Of a stretch of 64,000 nucleotides of DNA, positions 37,090 to 44,941 are shown in pieces. The position numbers and the translations under genes were made by a program. The stretch is from positions 1-64,000 of the forward strand of contig JAQCHP010000008.1 in NCBI GenBank assembly GCA_027619595.1. Reading direction: 5' to 3'. How positions within the stretch are numbered: position 1 is the first letter of the stretch; every line of letters starts with the position of its first letter. The notes beneath the pieces were generated by a model. That model was not told the DNA's origin. It saw only the letters and a list, made by a program, of their open reading frames with translations, and ran no database searches. Origin of the DNA: Planctomycetota bacterium (lineage in GTDB: Bacteria; Planctomycetota; Planctomycetia; Pirellulales; Pirellulaceae).

Positions 37090-38220
37090 TCACTCAACAG
37101 GCAGATCGACCACAACGCTCTTGTCCGAGGCAAAGCGGCGGGACTTAGGTGTCGGAACATTCGCGGAACCGTGACTCGATTCTCGGTCTTCCACTCGTCC
37201 CAGCCAAATCTCGCGCCAGTACGAAACGACGGCCCGCGGACAATTCAAGCGACACGACGCGTTTTCGGCGACACAGTGGATCCCTTCCAACACCAGACAT
37301 GGCTCTTTCATAGCGATCATCTTCCCGGTCGATTCTTCGATGATCTTCGTCACGCAGCGTTGCACCCGCACGACCCGACCGCAATATTGGCTCATTTCTT
37401 CGGCGTCAAACCTGAGGCCACGGTTCCTGCTGCTGGTATCCAGAGTCGTCTCGATCTCCGCCAAATCCTTCACGCGAACTAGCTCGCCCGGCAACAGATT
37501 AAGCCGGCCAGTTGGCGTCCGATGCCCCTTAGGAACTCGTCCAGCAACCGACGGCGTGGGGCGACCGGTCAGCAAACGATGTGCTCGATCGCTGACGAAC
37601 TTGACCAACCGGTAACCACGAGATGTCCGATTCAGACAGCCGCGCAGCGTCCCGAGGAACAACACGCGCACAACACGCTTCACTGAGTGGTTTCCCGTCG
37701 AGATATCGAGCACGTATTGGCGCAGGTCCCACCAGGGCAAATGCTCGGTTGCGTCGTAAAGTCGAGTCGCCTGACAAACGTAGTGCAACTCCTCGTTGAC
37801 AATACGTTGTGTATTGGAAAGGCATTGCGAATCGGAAAGGTGCGAATCGGAAATGATTGGCAATTGGCCAGAAGACATTGGCAATTGGCCAGAAAACTCT
37901 GCCGAGGACGCCGGCATCGAACCGGGCAACTCGTCGTTAGCGGCTGGCTTCAGCCATGCATCTTTCCAAAAAAGATAGCACGATGCACCGCAACCACCGT
38001 GAGCCGAACCATCACATCGCAAGCCTTCCAAATGAACCGTGGACCGAAGCCGGCGCCCTCCCGAATTGTGAACGGTATCACAGGTCTTGTGCGCCACCGC
38101 GCCGACCCGGAAACGCTGTCCGCAAAACCGAAGCATCTCTGGCATGAAGGGCAATCCGTCGAAGCAACCGTCGCCATCCAGGGTCGAGAGGATCTCGTCC
38201 TGGCAGCGCACTTCCACCAC
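37090..38220 (-). CDS. Duplicated Cys-rich domain protein of an exopolysaccharide-cluster-associated type
   Basis: 376 residues from a GTG at 38220. Two related domains, about 1-90 and 230-350, share a recognisable pattern: 'EM..(F/Y)CG...RV', a Lys-rich core, 'LEG..C' and a final '(F/Y)W.(D/E).WL'. The first reads PFMPEMLRFCGQRFRVG, TVHLEGLRCDGSAHGGC, YLFWKDAWL; the second RFDAEEMSQYCGRVVRV, LVLEGIHCVAENASC, SYWREIWLG. I recall similar domains next to exopolysaccharide or natural-product genes, but no function is known. Just before the start, the same frame still reads QFRTGDVV, which matches the second domain's lead-in, yet no ATG exists before an upstream stop. Either the start is a rare codon or there is a frameshift. 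Confidence 0.6.
   Translation of the reverse strand: MVEVRCQDEILSTLDGDGCFDGLPFMPEMLRFCGQRFRVGAVAHKTCDTVHNSGGRRLRSTVHLEGLRCDGSAHGGCGASCYLFWKDAWLKPAANDELPGSMPASSAEFSGQLPMSSGQLPIISDSHLSDSQCLSNTQRIVNEELHYVCQATRLYDATEHLPWWDLRQYVLDISTGNHSVKRVVRVLFLGTLRGCLNRTSRGYRLVKFVSDRAHRLLTGRPTPSVAGRVPKGHRTPTGRLNLLPGELVRVKDLAEIETTLDTSSRNRGLRFDAEEMSQYCGRVVRVQRCVTKIIEESTGKMIAMKEPCLVLEGIHCVAENASCRLNCPRAVVSYWREIWLGRVEDRESSHGSANVPTPKSRRFASDKSVVVDLPVE
37826..37894. repeat. Short in-frame tandem duplications inside the Cys-rich gene
   Basis: TGCGAATCGGAAA occurs at 37826-37838 and 37841-37853 (15-bp period), and ATTGGCAATTGGCCAGAA at 37856-37873 and 37877-37894 (21-bp period). Both keep the reading frame and make the linker read as Gly/Ser/Asp-Gln-Leu-Pro repeats between the two Cys-rich domains. 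Confidence 0.8.
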
Positions 38221-38551
38221 ATCACCCGTGCGAAATTGGGAAACGGGCCATGTAAGGAACGAGCGGTCCCATGTCTGATTGTATCGGAACGGTTTGATAG
38301 ATATTGTCCTTCCCTAACGCGCAAACCGACAGCGATTTGTGGAGGCGAATGGCGCAATGTAAACGATTGCACCTTGTAATGCAACCGTCTCCTCTGGCGT
38401 GAAAGACGCTCCATGCCGGACAAAGGGCGATGGTGCGCTGCGCAATGTACATCCCACGACGAAAGAGGCACGCGCTACTCTCAGCGCCCCGATGCGCTGA
38501 GAGCCAGAGACGACCAAACAATCTCATCCTGAGAAAATGGCACCAATCGTT
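38221..38551. other. Spacer of 330 bp
   Basis: Between the Cys-rich gene (starting at 38220, minus) and the end of the PEP-CTERM gene (38552, minus). Contains the hairpin at 38478-38503 and the poorly defined upstream part of the Cys-rich gene. No other gene is seen. Confidence 0.4.
38478..38503 (-). terminator. Inverted repeat downstream of the PEP-CTERM reading frame
   Basis: CTCTCAGCGC (38478-38487) pairs perfectly with GCGCTGAGAG (38494-38503) around a 6-base loop. It lies about 50 bp past the stop at 38552, where the shifted C-terminal frame ends, which supports that frame being the true gene end. No T-run follows on the minus strand, so intrinsic termination is not certain. Confidence 0.45.
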
Positions 38552-38840
38552 CTACAAGCTGAATCGGCGCCGGAATGCCGCACATGCCAAGCCGCCCACT
38601 GTCAGAAGCGCCATGCCGCTTGGCTCAGGAATTAAGCATTCGTGCGTGAAGTATCCGTGGATCTCTATGGGAACCGGCCCCCCGTCAATGTGTAAACTCA
38701 CTTGTTGCGGACAGAAAGGAATTTCGTACATGGCCATCACCGGAATCGGCCCGCCAGTCGGGTCGGGAATGAGCGGAATCAGAATCGGTGGGCTGAATTC
38801 TGGACCAGCCGCGCCAAGCCAATCAAATTGGAATAGGTCA
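38552..38840 (-). pseudogene. Out-of-frame C-terminal segment of the matrixin-like protein, with PEP-CTERM motif
   Basis: In the frame shifted relative to the main gene, this stretch reads on without a stop from about 38840 to 38552. It includes DWLGAAGPEFSPPILIPLIP, IPVMAMYEIPFCPQQVS and IEIHGYFTHECL. It then ends PEPSGMALLTVGGLACAAFRRRF: a PEP motif, a hydrophobic helix and an Arg cluster, the PEP-CTERM sorting signature. No such ending exists in the main frame, which stops at 38779. A one-base deletion near 38838 would join the two. Either a real frameshift or a sequencing error. Confidence 0.6.
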
Positions 38841-40683
38841 TCACGACAAGCTGGTAGTCGCCCGGAGGAAGCAATTTTGCAAATCCGGAATGGGACTCAC
38901 CGACTACGCTGCTCAGTCGTAGCCCAACACCTCCCGCCTGGTCCAACAATCGCAATTCGACAGACTTGATTGGGTACCCACCGGCGGGCACGTCCAAGAC
39001 AAAGTGAACAAGTTGCCAAGTCGGAACATGCAGTGAATGTACAGACGACGCGTTCTGCGAAGTCAGCGTGCCCAGGGCAAGTTCCTGCATCAAGACCGCT
39101 TGATCTCCCAACGCGATGTCAAGCCTATAGTTACTCGACACGGCCGCCGAAAGGCCCGGCGAAGCGACCACACGCAATGTATACCGGCTGTTCGGCGTCA
39201 GGCCCGTCGCTTGCACAATCAAGTCCCTACCATTGTTCACCAATACTTCTGTCGGGTAAACCGCGCCCAGTGAGTCGACTAACTCAAGGGTCTCCACCGA
39301 TAACAATCCATCCACCCCGCGTACCCGAAATGAACCGACCCAAGGCTCGACCGACGCCGGGGTATCGATGCGATAGGCATCAATGTCTGTGACGTTCGAG
39401 ATGCTGGCCGACGCTCGAAATCGCGTCCCAACAGTAAATCCAGGGACAGGCGTCAGAAAATTGGCCGACAATACATCGTCGTCGGTATGGAGTTCGTCGT
39501 TGAAGAGCCCTGCAGATTCTCCATCTTCGGGCAGAAAGATATTCTGTATCTGATCTTGAGTTAAACCTCGTAATCGCCCATCCGTAAACGTATCCAGAGT
39601 ACTTAAGCTCGTTTGCAGCACACCATCTAAAGTTACGGCCAAGACATATTCGCCAATTGCGTAGGGATCTGCAGCCACCGCAGAAATCCGCAGGAAGTAG
39701 TTCCCCTCTTCCGGTGTCGTCCATGTGATTGACAATCGCGATCCGAATACCTCCACCGTCTCGGCAAATGCCATCTGTACCCCAACTTCATCGTGCAGCG
39801 AAATCTGTGGCCGCAAGACACTCACACCGGAGGTACGTAAACTTGCCGTCACTAAGCCGGCGTATGTCACTGGAACCTCAAATTTGAACCAATCGACATC
39901 GTTATTATCGGTCAAGTCACCGTGTAGTATCAGCGGCGTGGCCCCCGTGAACCCGTCGTCGTCGGAGTAGCGAATTTCACTCGCCATTGTGAGTATTCCA
40001 TTCGGATCGTGGGCGTCTTCCAGATCATGGACTCGACTACCGTAGACCAACTGCAGGGCAGCAATATCGTTGGCGGTCGGGACAACCGCCGAAGGAATAA
40101 CCCCTGCTGAGTACAAGGGTGACTGTGGATCCTGATTGTCAGGCAATCCGAAGATATTCCCGGCTTCGTGCAGAGCAACGCGGTAGATTTCGTCGGCGTT
40201 TGCAAATGCAAATTCGCTGTTGAACAGCAAATCGCCGGCCCACGTCCCCGCTACAACGTCCTGCGTCACGGATATTGCGAATACATCCTGCCGCATCGGA
40301 ATGGCGCCCACTCGAATATCGCCAAACCGACCATCTCCCTGTGTAGCTCCGTCGGACCCCAAAGGCTGTCCACCATCCAACACAACGCCGATATCGGCGT
40401 TGGTATATTGCGCCCATGTTTGAAAAGCACGAACTACGTGTTCCTGCCAATTTGACGTACCAGTTATTTGATTAAACTGAGCAAACATCGCACTATTCTG
40501 TCCGGCAATATCGGTACCATCCGGCACAAAACTCAACGTCAAGTCGGCCGTAGCCCCCCAGTCCAAGGGCACAGCAGAAAAGGCGTAACGAGGCTCGAAA
40601 GTCTCGAACCTTCGAACTGCGCGTCGAGTTTTCTTCGTACGACGTTTCCGGCGCAATAGGAAGTTGAATACCTGAGTTATCAT
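38779..40683 (-). CDS. Secreted matrixin-like protein with degenerate zinc site (frameshifted at C-terminus)
   Basis: 634 residues from the ATG at 40683. Residues 27-38 (RFETFEPRYAFS) match the LEPR-type motif found near the N-terminus of large secreted planctomycete proteins. The matrixin-like part (about 50-215) includes AFQTWAQYTNADIGVV. Its metal motif reads HEAGNIFGLPDN: His172 and Glu173 are kept, but the second His is Asn176 and the third Asp182. A later DIAALQLVYG matches the matrixin C-terminal helix. Following domains are beta-rich and C-terminal peptidase-like (PPC) segments (YFLRISAVAADPYAIGEYVL). The main frame stops without a sorting signal; the PEP-CTERM is in the next frame. 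Confidence 0.75.
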   Translation of the reverse strand: MITQVFNFLLRRKRRTKKTRRAVRRFETFEPRYAFSAVPLDWGATADLTLSFVPDGTDIAGQNSAMFAQFNQITGTSNWQEHVVRAFQTWAQYTNADIGVVLDGGQPLGSDGATQGDGRFGDIRVGAIPMRQDVFAISVTQDVVAGTWAGDLLFNSEFAFANADEIYRVALHEAGNIFGLPDNQDPQSPLYSAGVIPSAVVPTANDIAALQLVYGSRVHDLEDAHDPNGILTMASEIRYSDDDGFTGATPLILHGDLTDNNDVDWFKFEVPVTYAGLVTASLRTSGVSVLRPQISLHDEVGVQMAFAETVEVFGSRLSITWTTPEEGNYFLRISAVAADPYAIGEYVLAVTLDGVLQTSLSTLDTFTDGRLRGLTQDQIQNIFLPEDGESAGLFNDELHTDDDVLSANFLTPVPGFTVGTRFRASASISNVTDIDAYRIDTPASVEPWVGSFRVRGVDGLLSVETLELVDSLGAVYPTEVLVNNGRDLIVQATGLTPNSRYTLRVVASPGLSAAVSSNYRLDIALGDQAVLMQELALGTLTSQNASSVHSLHVPTWQLVHFVLDVPAGGYPIKSVELRLLDQAGGVGLRLSSVVGESHSGFAKLLPPGDYQLVVMTYSNLIGLARLVQNSAHRF

Positions 40684-40790
40684 CACCGACACTCCAAATT
40701 GCGCCACCAAACGCCGGCCAAATCACCAGCCTGTTCGCCCCATCGCATCGAGTCACAAGTTGCGTTACGAAACTACGTTTTCAGGCAGCA

Positions 40791-42734
40791 CTAACTTGCC
40801 GTAAGGTCCGCTACAGGACGCTGCAGCACGGCCGCTGCCCGTAAAACTTCCTGAAATTCAGGGTCCTCTCGCATTGGTTCTAGGTCTGGATCACGGGGCA
40901 CAAGCCGCAACCACGAATTGTCCTGCCGCAGAGTTTCTGCCAAGAAAGCCACCGCATTGCGTCGATAGGATGCCAAAACGGTTTCGTCAATTTCGCCATG
41001 GTCTGTTCGGGAAAGTTGAGCATAAATACAGGCGACTTGGTAGCTCACCGCTGGTGTGCGGGAGGCTTGTATCGCAAGCTTCGCATCGCGAATCGCCGGT
41101 TCATGTACTCCACGACGCGCCTGCAACACACCACGCCCCGCCAAGGCGGTCGCGTTTTGAGGATCCAGCTTTAACATGTGATCCAATACTGCCAAGGCGG
41201 CTTCGGCGTCTCGCAATTCGTCGGCCAACAGGTGTGCCAGGTTCTGCAACAATCTCCGCGAATGAGGATAGAGTTTTCTCGCCTCTTCAAGATCCCGCCG
41301 CGCGCCTGCTGGGTCCTCGGGTAACCGGGCCAAACCGCGCGAAATCCACCCTTCTTCGTCGGTGGGCCTGAGTGACAATCCCCGTTCGCGATCTTCTTCC
41401 GCACGATCCAATTTGCCTAATTGCCGCCAGCACCGCGCACGTAACAACAACCAGCGTCCGTCCTCATCCCCTTCCGCTTTGTCAATGGCCTGCGTTAAAT
41501 CGGCAACAGCCTCGACAACATGCTTCTGTTCGTAACGGGACAAGGCCCGATTCACGTGAGAGTGCAAGTGGTTCGGACGTTGGCGCAATACCTCACTAAA
41601 GTCATCCTCTGCACCGTCTGCGTTCTTGGCCTGTAAACGCGCGATTCCTCGAAAGAAATAGATCTGGTACGGAGCGTTTACTTGCGGCCACAGCGCGATA
41701 CATCGCGTATAGCACAGTTCGGCGTCATGCAACTGCCCTCGCGACGCATAGGCGTGTCCTAACAGCAACCAGGTATCAACGTCCTTAGGACGCTCCTGTG
41801 ACAACGCTTCAGCAAGGGGTATCGCCTGTTCATATTTCTCCTGACCTACCAATCGGACGGACAATAAATAGCGATCCAGCCATTCCTTGGGTAGCACGGA
41901 TTGCACCGCCGTGTCGTTGTCGTCTCTTCCGTTCGTCGTCTCTTCGGATCCGTCTGGCAATCCCAAGGTATGCAAATCTTGTTTCTGTAGATCAAAGACC
42001 ACCGACCGCTGCATTGGGTCGTGCTGCGACAAAAGCTGTCCGCGCTGATTGAACTGCAAAGCCAATTCGACATGTTTACTCGACTCTTCACCCTGAGTTT
42101 GTTGAGTCATCCGTGCCTGGTCGGACGCTAACAAATACAGAATCTCTCGGATCGACTCCCGGACGGCGACGCGCTCACTCTCGGGCAAGTCAACAAAAGG
42201 GTGCTGCGCTTCCCAATCATCTCGGCCGGCATTCCACAGCTTAAGAGCCTGCTGAGCAACATCAATTCCCTCTCGACGAATCTCGACATCGCTGCCGAGC
42301 AAACTCAATTGGGAACTCGCTTCACGAGCGACATTTTGAAAAACTCCGAACGTTTGCAACGCCGAATAGCGTGCCAACTGTTGCGAACGCACGCCCAACA
42401 ACGCCCCGAGACAAATAATGAACATCCCCGCAACCGTAGACAAACTTGCCATGGATGTCGCTCGCGGATGTCGCCGCCACCACTTTTTAAGTCGCTCGGT
42501 TAACGACGTATTGGGCGCATATCGCATCGGCAAGTCACGGACGTGACAGTCCAGATCCTCCAAGAGTTCGTGTGCTGTTTGATATCGCTGGTCGGGAAGC
42601 GGCGCGAGACATCGATTCACGATCGATTCAATCGATCGACTCAAACTGGCGTCACGCGCGCAGAGATGGGACGACAGCACGATCTCGCACCATTCCCGGA
42701 ATCGTACTTTCCGGCAATCCATCCGGCGCATCAA
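40791..42734 (-). CDS. C-terminal part of a split Ser/Thr kinase: kinase tail, membrane segment, TPR repeats
   Basis: 647 open codons. The usable part starts about residue 30 with the end of a kinase C-lobe (ASLSRSIESIVNRCLAPLPD, then RYQTAHELLEDL and RYAPNTSLTERLKKWWRRHPR, a planctomycete kinase hallmark). A transmembrane helix follows (VAGMFIICLGALLGVRS, about 100-118), and then TPR-like repeats (DVDTWLLLGHAYASRGQLHD, DLTQAIDKAEGDEDGRWLLL, DEEGWISRGLARLPEDPAGA). The first ~30 codons shadow the upstream kinase gene; the two frames join at about 42655, so this and the entry at 42652 are one gene. Confidence 0.85.
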   Translation of the reverse strand: MMRRMDCRKVRFREWCEIVLSSHLCARDASLSRSIESIVNRCLAPLPDQRYQTAHELLEDLDCHVRDLPMRYAPNTSLTERLKKWWRRHPRATSMASLSTVAGMFIICLGALLGVRSQQLARYSALQTFGVFQNVAREASSQLSLLGSDVEIRREGIDVAQQALKLWNAGRDDWEAQHPFVDLPESERVAVRESIREILYLLASDQARMTQQTQGEESSKHVELALQFNQRGQLLSQHDPMQRSVVFDLQKQDLHTLGLPDGSEETTNGRDDNDTAVQSVLPKEWLDRYLLSVRLVGQEKYEQAIPLAEALSQERPKDVDTWLLLGHAYASRGQLHDAELCYTRCIALWPQVNAPYQIYFFRGIARLQAKNADGAEDDFSEVLRQRPNHLHSHVNRALSRYEQKHVVEAVADLTQAIDKAEGDEDGRWLLLRARCWRQLGKLDRAEEDRERGLSLRPTDEEGWISRGLARLPEDPAGARRDLEEARKLYPHSRRLLQNLAHLLADELRDAEAALAVLDHMLKLDPQNATALAGRGVLQARRGVHEPAIRDAKLAIQASRTPAVSYQVACIYAQLSRTDHGEIDETVLASYRRNAVAFLAETLRQDNSWLRLVPRDPDLEPMREDPEFQEVLRAAAVLQRPVADLTAS

Positions 42735-43998
42735 AGGGAAGCTCGCCCGTCAACATCTGGAACAAGAGAACCCCCAACGAGTAGATGTCACTTCGTGCAT
42801 CGACCGAACCGGACCGCAAGATCGCACGCAGATGCTCCGGTGACATGTAGGGCAGTGTCCCTCCCACAAATTTGTTTCCCGTATCGTCGGATTGGTCATC
42901 CGCCAAATTAAAATCCAGAATCATCGGTAAGCCCTCATCAGTAATGAGGATATTGGCCGGCTTGAGGTCACGGTGCAAAATCCCTCTTTCGTGAGCGTGT
43001 GCCAGCCCGTCAGCAAGGCAGGCGGCGTACCACGAACATGTCGACTCATGCGATAGGCTACGTAAATGTTTGCTCGCGTCCGCTTCGCGATGGGACGTGT
43101 CGGACGAGGACGACCGAATGCCTGCCCGAGCGATAACCGGTTCCATGCTCCGTGATACATCATGGAGATAAGTGACGATTTCTGCTCCCGTTCCTAGCCG
43201 CGCAGACGGACCGCGCGATCGTAGATACTCCGATAAAGTTACCGTCCCTAGATAGGGCATGCACACCATTTGATAGGGTGAATTTTGGTGTACTGAATAA
43301 ACCGGCACAACATGCGTGTGTTGCAGTCGAGCCAACCGATCGGACTCACGCCATACACTCGTGGTTACTTTGACAACAACGAGCCGTCCCGCCAACGACC
43401 TCTGTCTCGCCAAATAGACGCGGCCGAATTTCCCCTCGCCCAACTGCTGCACAATTTCGAAATCCGCTACCAGCTGACCCGGCATGAGTAGATTGGGAAT
43501 CAACAGTCGTTGCTGACCGTCAACGGCCGTGGAACCTCGCAGCGCTGTTTCCACCGCGAAAGCCGGGTGAGTCTCGGAGGGAACGGTGCGTGGCGACAAT
43601 TGAGACTTGTGCCCTGCATCCCCGACGTGCGTCCGCGGCCAATTGCTGGTGTCAATCCCGTACTTGCTTGTGTACGTTGCTGGTTCGACGGCATCGCCCC
43701 GCAGACAACGTAACCGGTATTCTTCTAAGGCGACCTGCTGCAAGACGCGCGGCCGATTCAGGAGATCCGAGAAGTGGCTTCGATACGATTCTAACGAGAC
43801 AAGTGAACTGTCTCGCTGCCAATTCTTCTCAAAGTCAACGCACAACAATTCACAACAGATCGACTCATAATCAGGGTGTTCCCGAGGAGGGAAGAAAGCG
43901 TCAACGGACACCGAACCAGCACACGCATAAGCGGACTCGTACGCGTCGACGATATCGTCGAGTGACGCAACATGCAATGAATCAGTTGGACTGGCCAT
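42652..43998 (-). CDS. N-terminal part of a split Ser/Thr protein kinase
   Basis: 448 residues, ATG at 43998, overlapping the sigma-factor stop by 17 bp. An N-terminal region of about 170 residues of unknown fold precedes the kinase domain: QQLGEGKFGRVYLA, the Lys of VVVKVT, HRDLKPANILI, DFNLADD (DFN in place of DFG, known in this subgroup) and SPEHLRA. It stops early in the C-lobe at PSLRA, followed by TGA in a CGCGCGC run (42655-42661). The remainder continues in another frame (see 40791). With the frame restored the protein would be about 1,060 residues: kinase, membrane helix, TPR. Confidence 0.85.
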   Translation of the reverse strand: MASPTDSLHVASLDDIVDAYESAYACAGSVSVDAFFPPREHPDYESICCELLCVDFEKNWQRDSSLVSLESYRSHFSDLLNRPRVLQQVALEEYRLRCLRGDAVEPATYTSKYGIDTSNWPRTHVGDAGHKSQLSPRTVPSETHPAFAVETALRGSTAVDGQQRLLIPNLLMPGQLVADFEIVQQLGEGKFGRVYLARQRSLAGRLVVVKVTTSVWRESDRLARLQHTHVVPVYSVHQNSPYQMVCMPYLGTVTLSEYLRSRGPSARLGTGAEIVTYLHDVSRSMEPVIARAGIRSSSSDTSHREADASKHLRSLSHESTCSWYAACLADGLAHAHERGILHRDLKPANILITDEGLPMILDFNLADDQSDDTGNKFVGGTLPYMSPEHLRAILRSGSVDARSDIYSLGVLLFQMLTGELPFDAPDGLPESTIPGMVRDRAVVPSLRA

Positions 43999-44593
43999 CG
44001 ATCAACCCACTTAGTCTTTCTCGAACCCCTTGCAACACACGCTCAACCGTCCGTTTGGAACGCTCGGTAAGCGTAGCGATATCTTCCACGCGGTGTCCGT
44101 CAATCCGAAGCTCAATCATACGACGCTGCACTTCGGGTATCTCACCGAGCACCGATTCAATAACCATTTGCAATGCCGAATAGGCGATTTCATCCCCTCC
44201 CATCCCCTGAGCCACCTCGGCCAACTCCGTCCCCCCCACGGTGCGTTTCACATCACATTTCTGAGCCCGATGATGGACGGCCAATCCGCGAATTTTATTG
44301 AGTGCCAAAACCAACAGAAGCTGCCATAACTCATCGCCCGGTGGCACATCGTACAGCCCCTTCTGTGCACGCCGGAAAAAAGTCCTAAAGACCGACTGGA
44401 CAACGTCCTCGGCATCAAATCGAGTCGCCATCTGAGGGGAAGTCTGGGACGACGCCAATGCCTGAAGGCGAGCCGCGTAGCGAAGGTAAAGTCGCGTCGC
44501 AGCGTCTTCTTCACCCGCCCGGAATCGCCGTAACAGCGAGTGGTCGGTGCGAGATTCAACGTCCTTCGGCTGCATGTTTCGCTCGCTGTTCAT
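43982..44593 (-). CDS. ECF-type RNA polymerase sigma factor
   Basis: 203 residues from the ATG at 44593, preceded by GAGGGGAAC; the frame extends to a TTG at 44638. Sigma region 2 includes SLLRRFRAGEEDAATRLYLRY and FDAEDVVQSVFRTFFRRAQ; region 4 includes RRMIELRIDGHRVEDIATL and SKRTVERVLQGVRERL, a DNA-binding helix-turn-helix. ECF sigma factors paired with Ser/Thr kinase-TPR genes are common in planctomycetes, where phosphorylation may replace anti-sigma control. It overlaps the downstream kinase gene, so they are surely co-transcribed. Confidence 0.92.
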   Translation of the reverse strand: MNSERNMQPKDVESRTDHSLLRRFRAGEEDAATRLYLRYAARLQALASSQTSPQMATRFDAEDVVQSVFRTFFRRAQKGLYDVPPGDELWQLLLVLALNKIRGLAVHHRAQKCDVKRTVGGTELAEVAQGMGGDEIAYSALQMVIESVLGEIPEVQRRMIELRIDGHRVEDIATLTERSKRTVERVLQGVRERLSGLIDGQSN

Positions 44594-44941
44594 TGTTCCC
44601 CTCTTTGAGGAGTCAAATTCCGACCGCTCGTCCGCCAAAGAAAATCCATTATACGCGAAGCCTCACCTAGCCCACCGAAAAGAAGGCCGGCCCGGGTTTA
44701 TCTAAATTACGCATAGCATTAACTTCGCCAACAGACCTATTTACCTAAATTCACAATAGGGTCCCCGCCCGCTTTCGGCTTGGAGAACGGTGCCTCGAAG
44801 CTACGAACCGCACAGTAACAATTTTTTTGGAAAAATCTTCTGGAACAATTCTTTGGCGGTACTTGGCATCTTAATCAACTCTTGACAATACGACGACTCG
44901 CACTCGGGTCATTCCGCTACTGCCACCTGGGACCACGACAC
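44594..44941. other. Divergent intergenic region of about 350 bp
   Basis: Lies between the sigma factor (minus) and the dockerin/PEP-CTERM gene (plus). AT-rich near 44700-44760 and 44820-44860. No gene or repeat was recognised. Confidence 0.4.
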
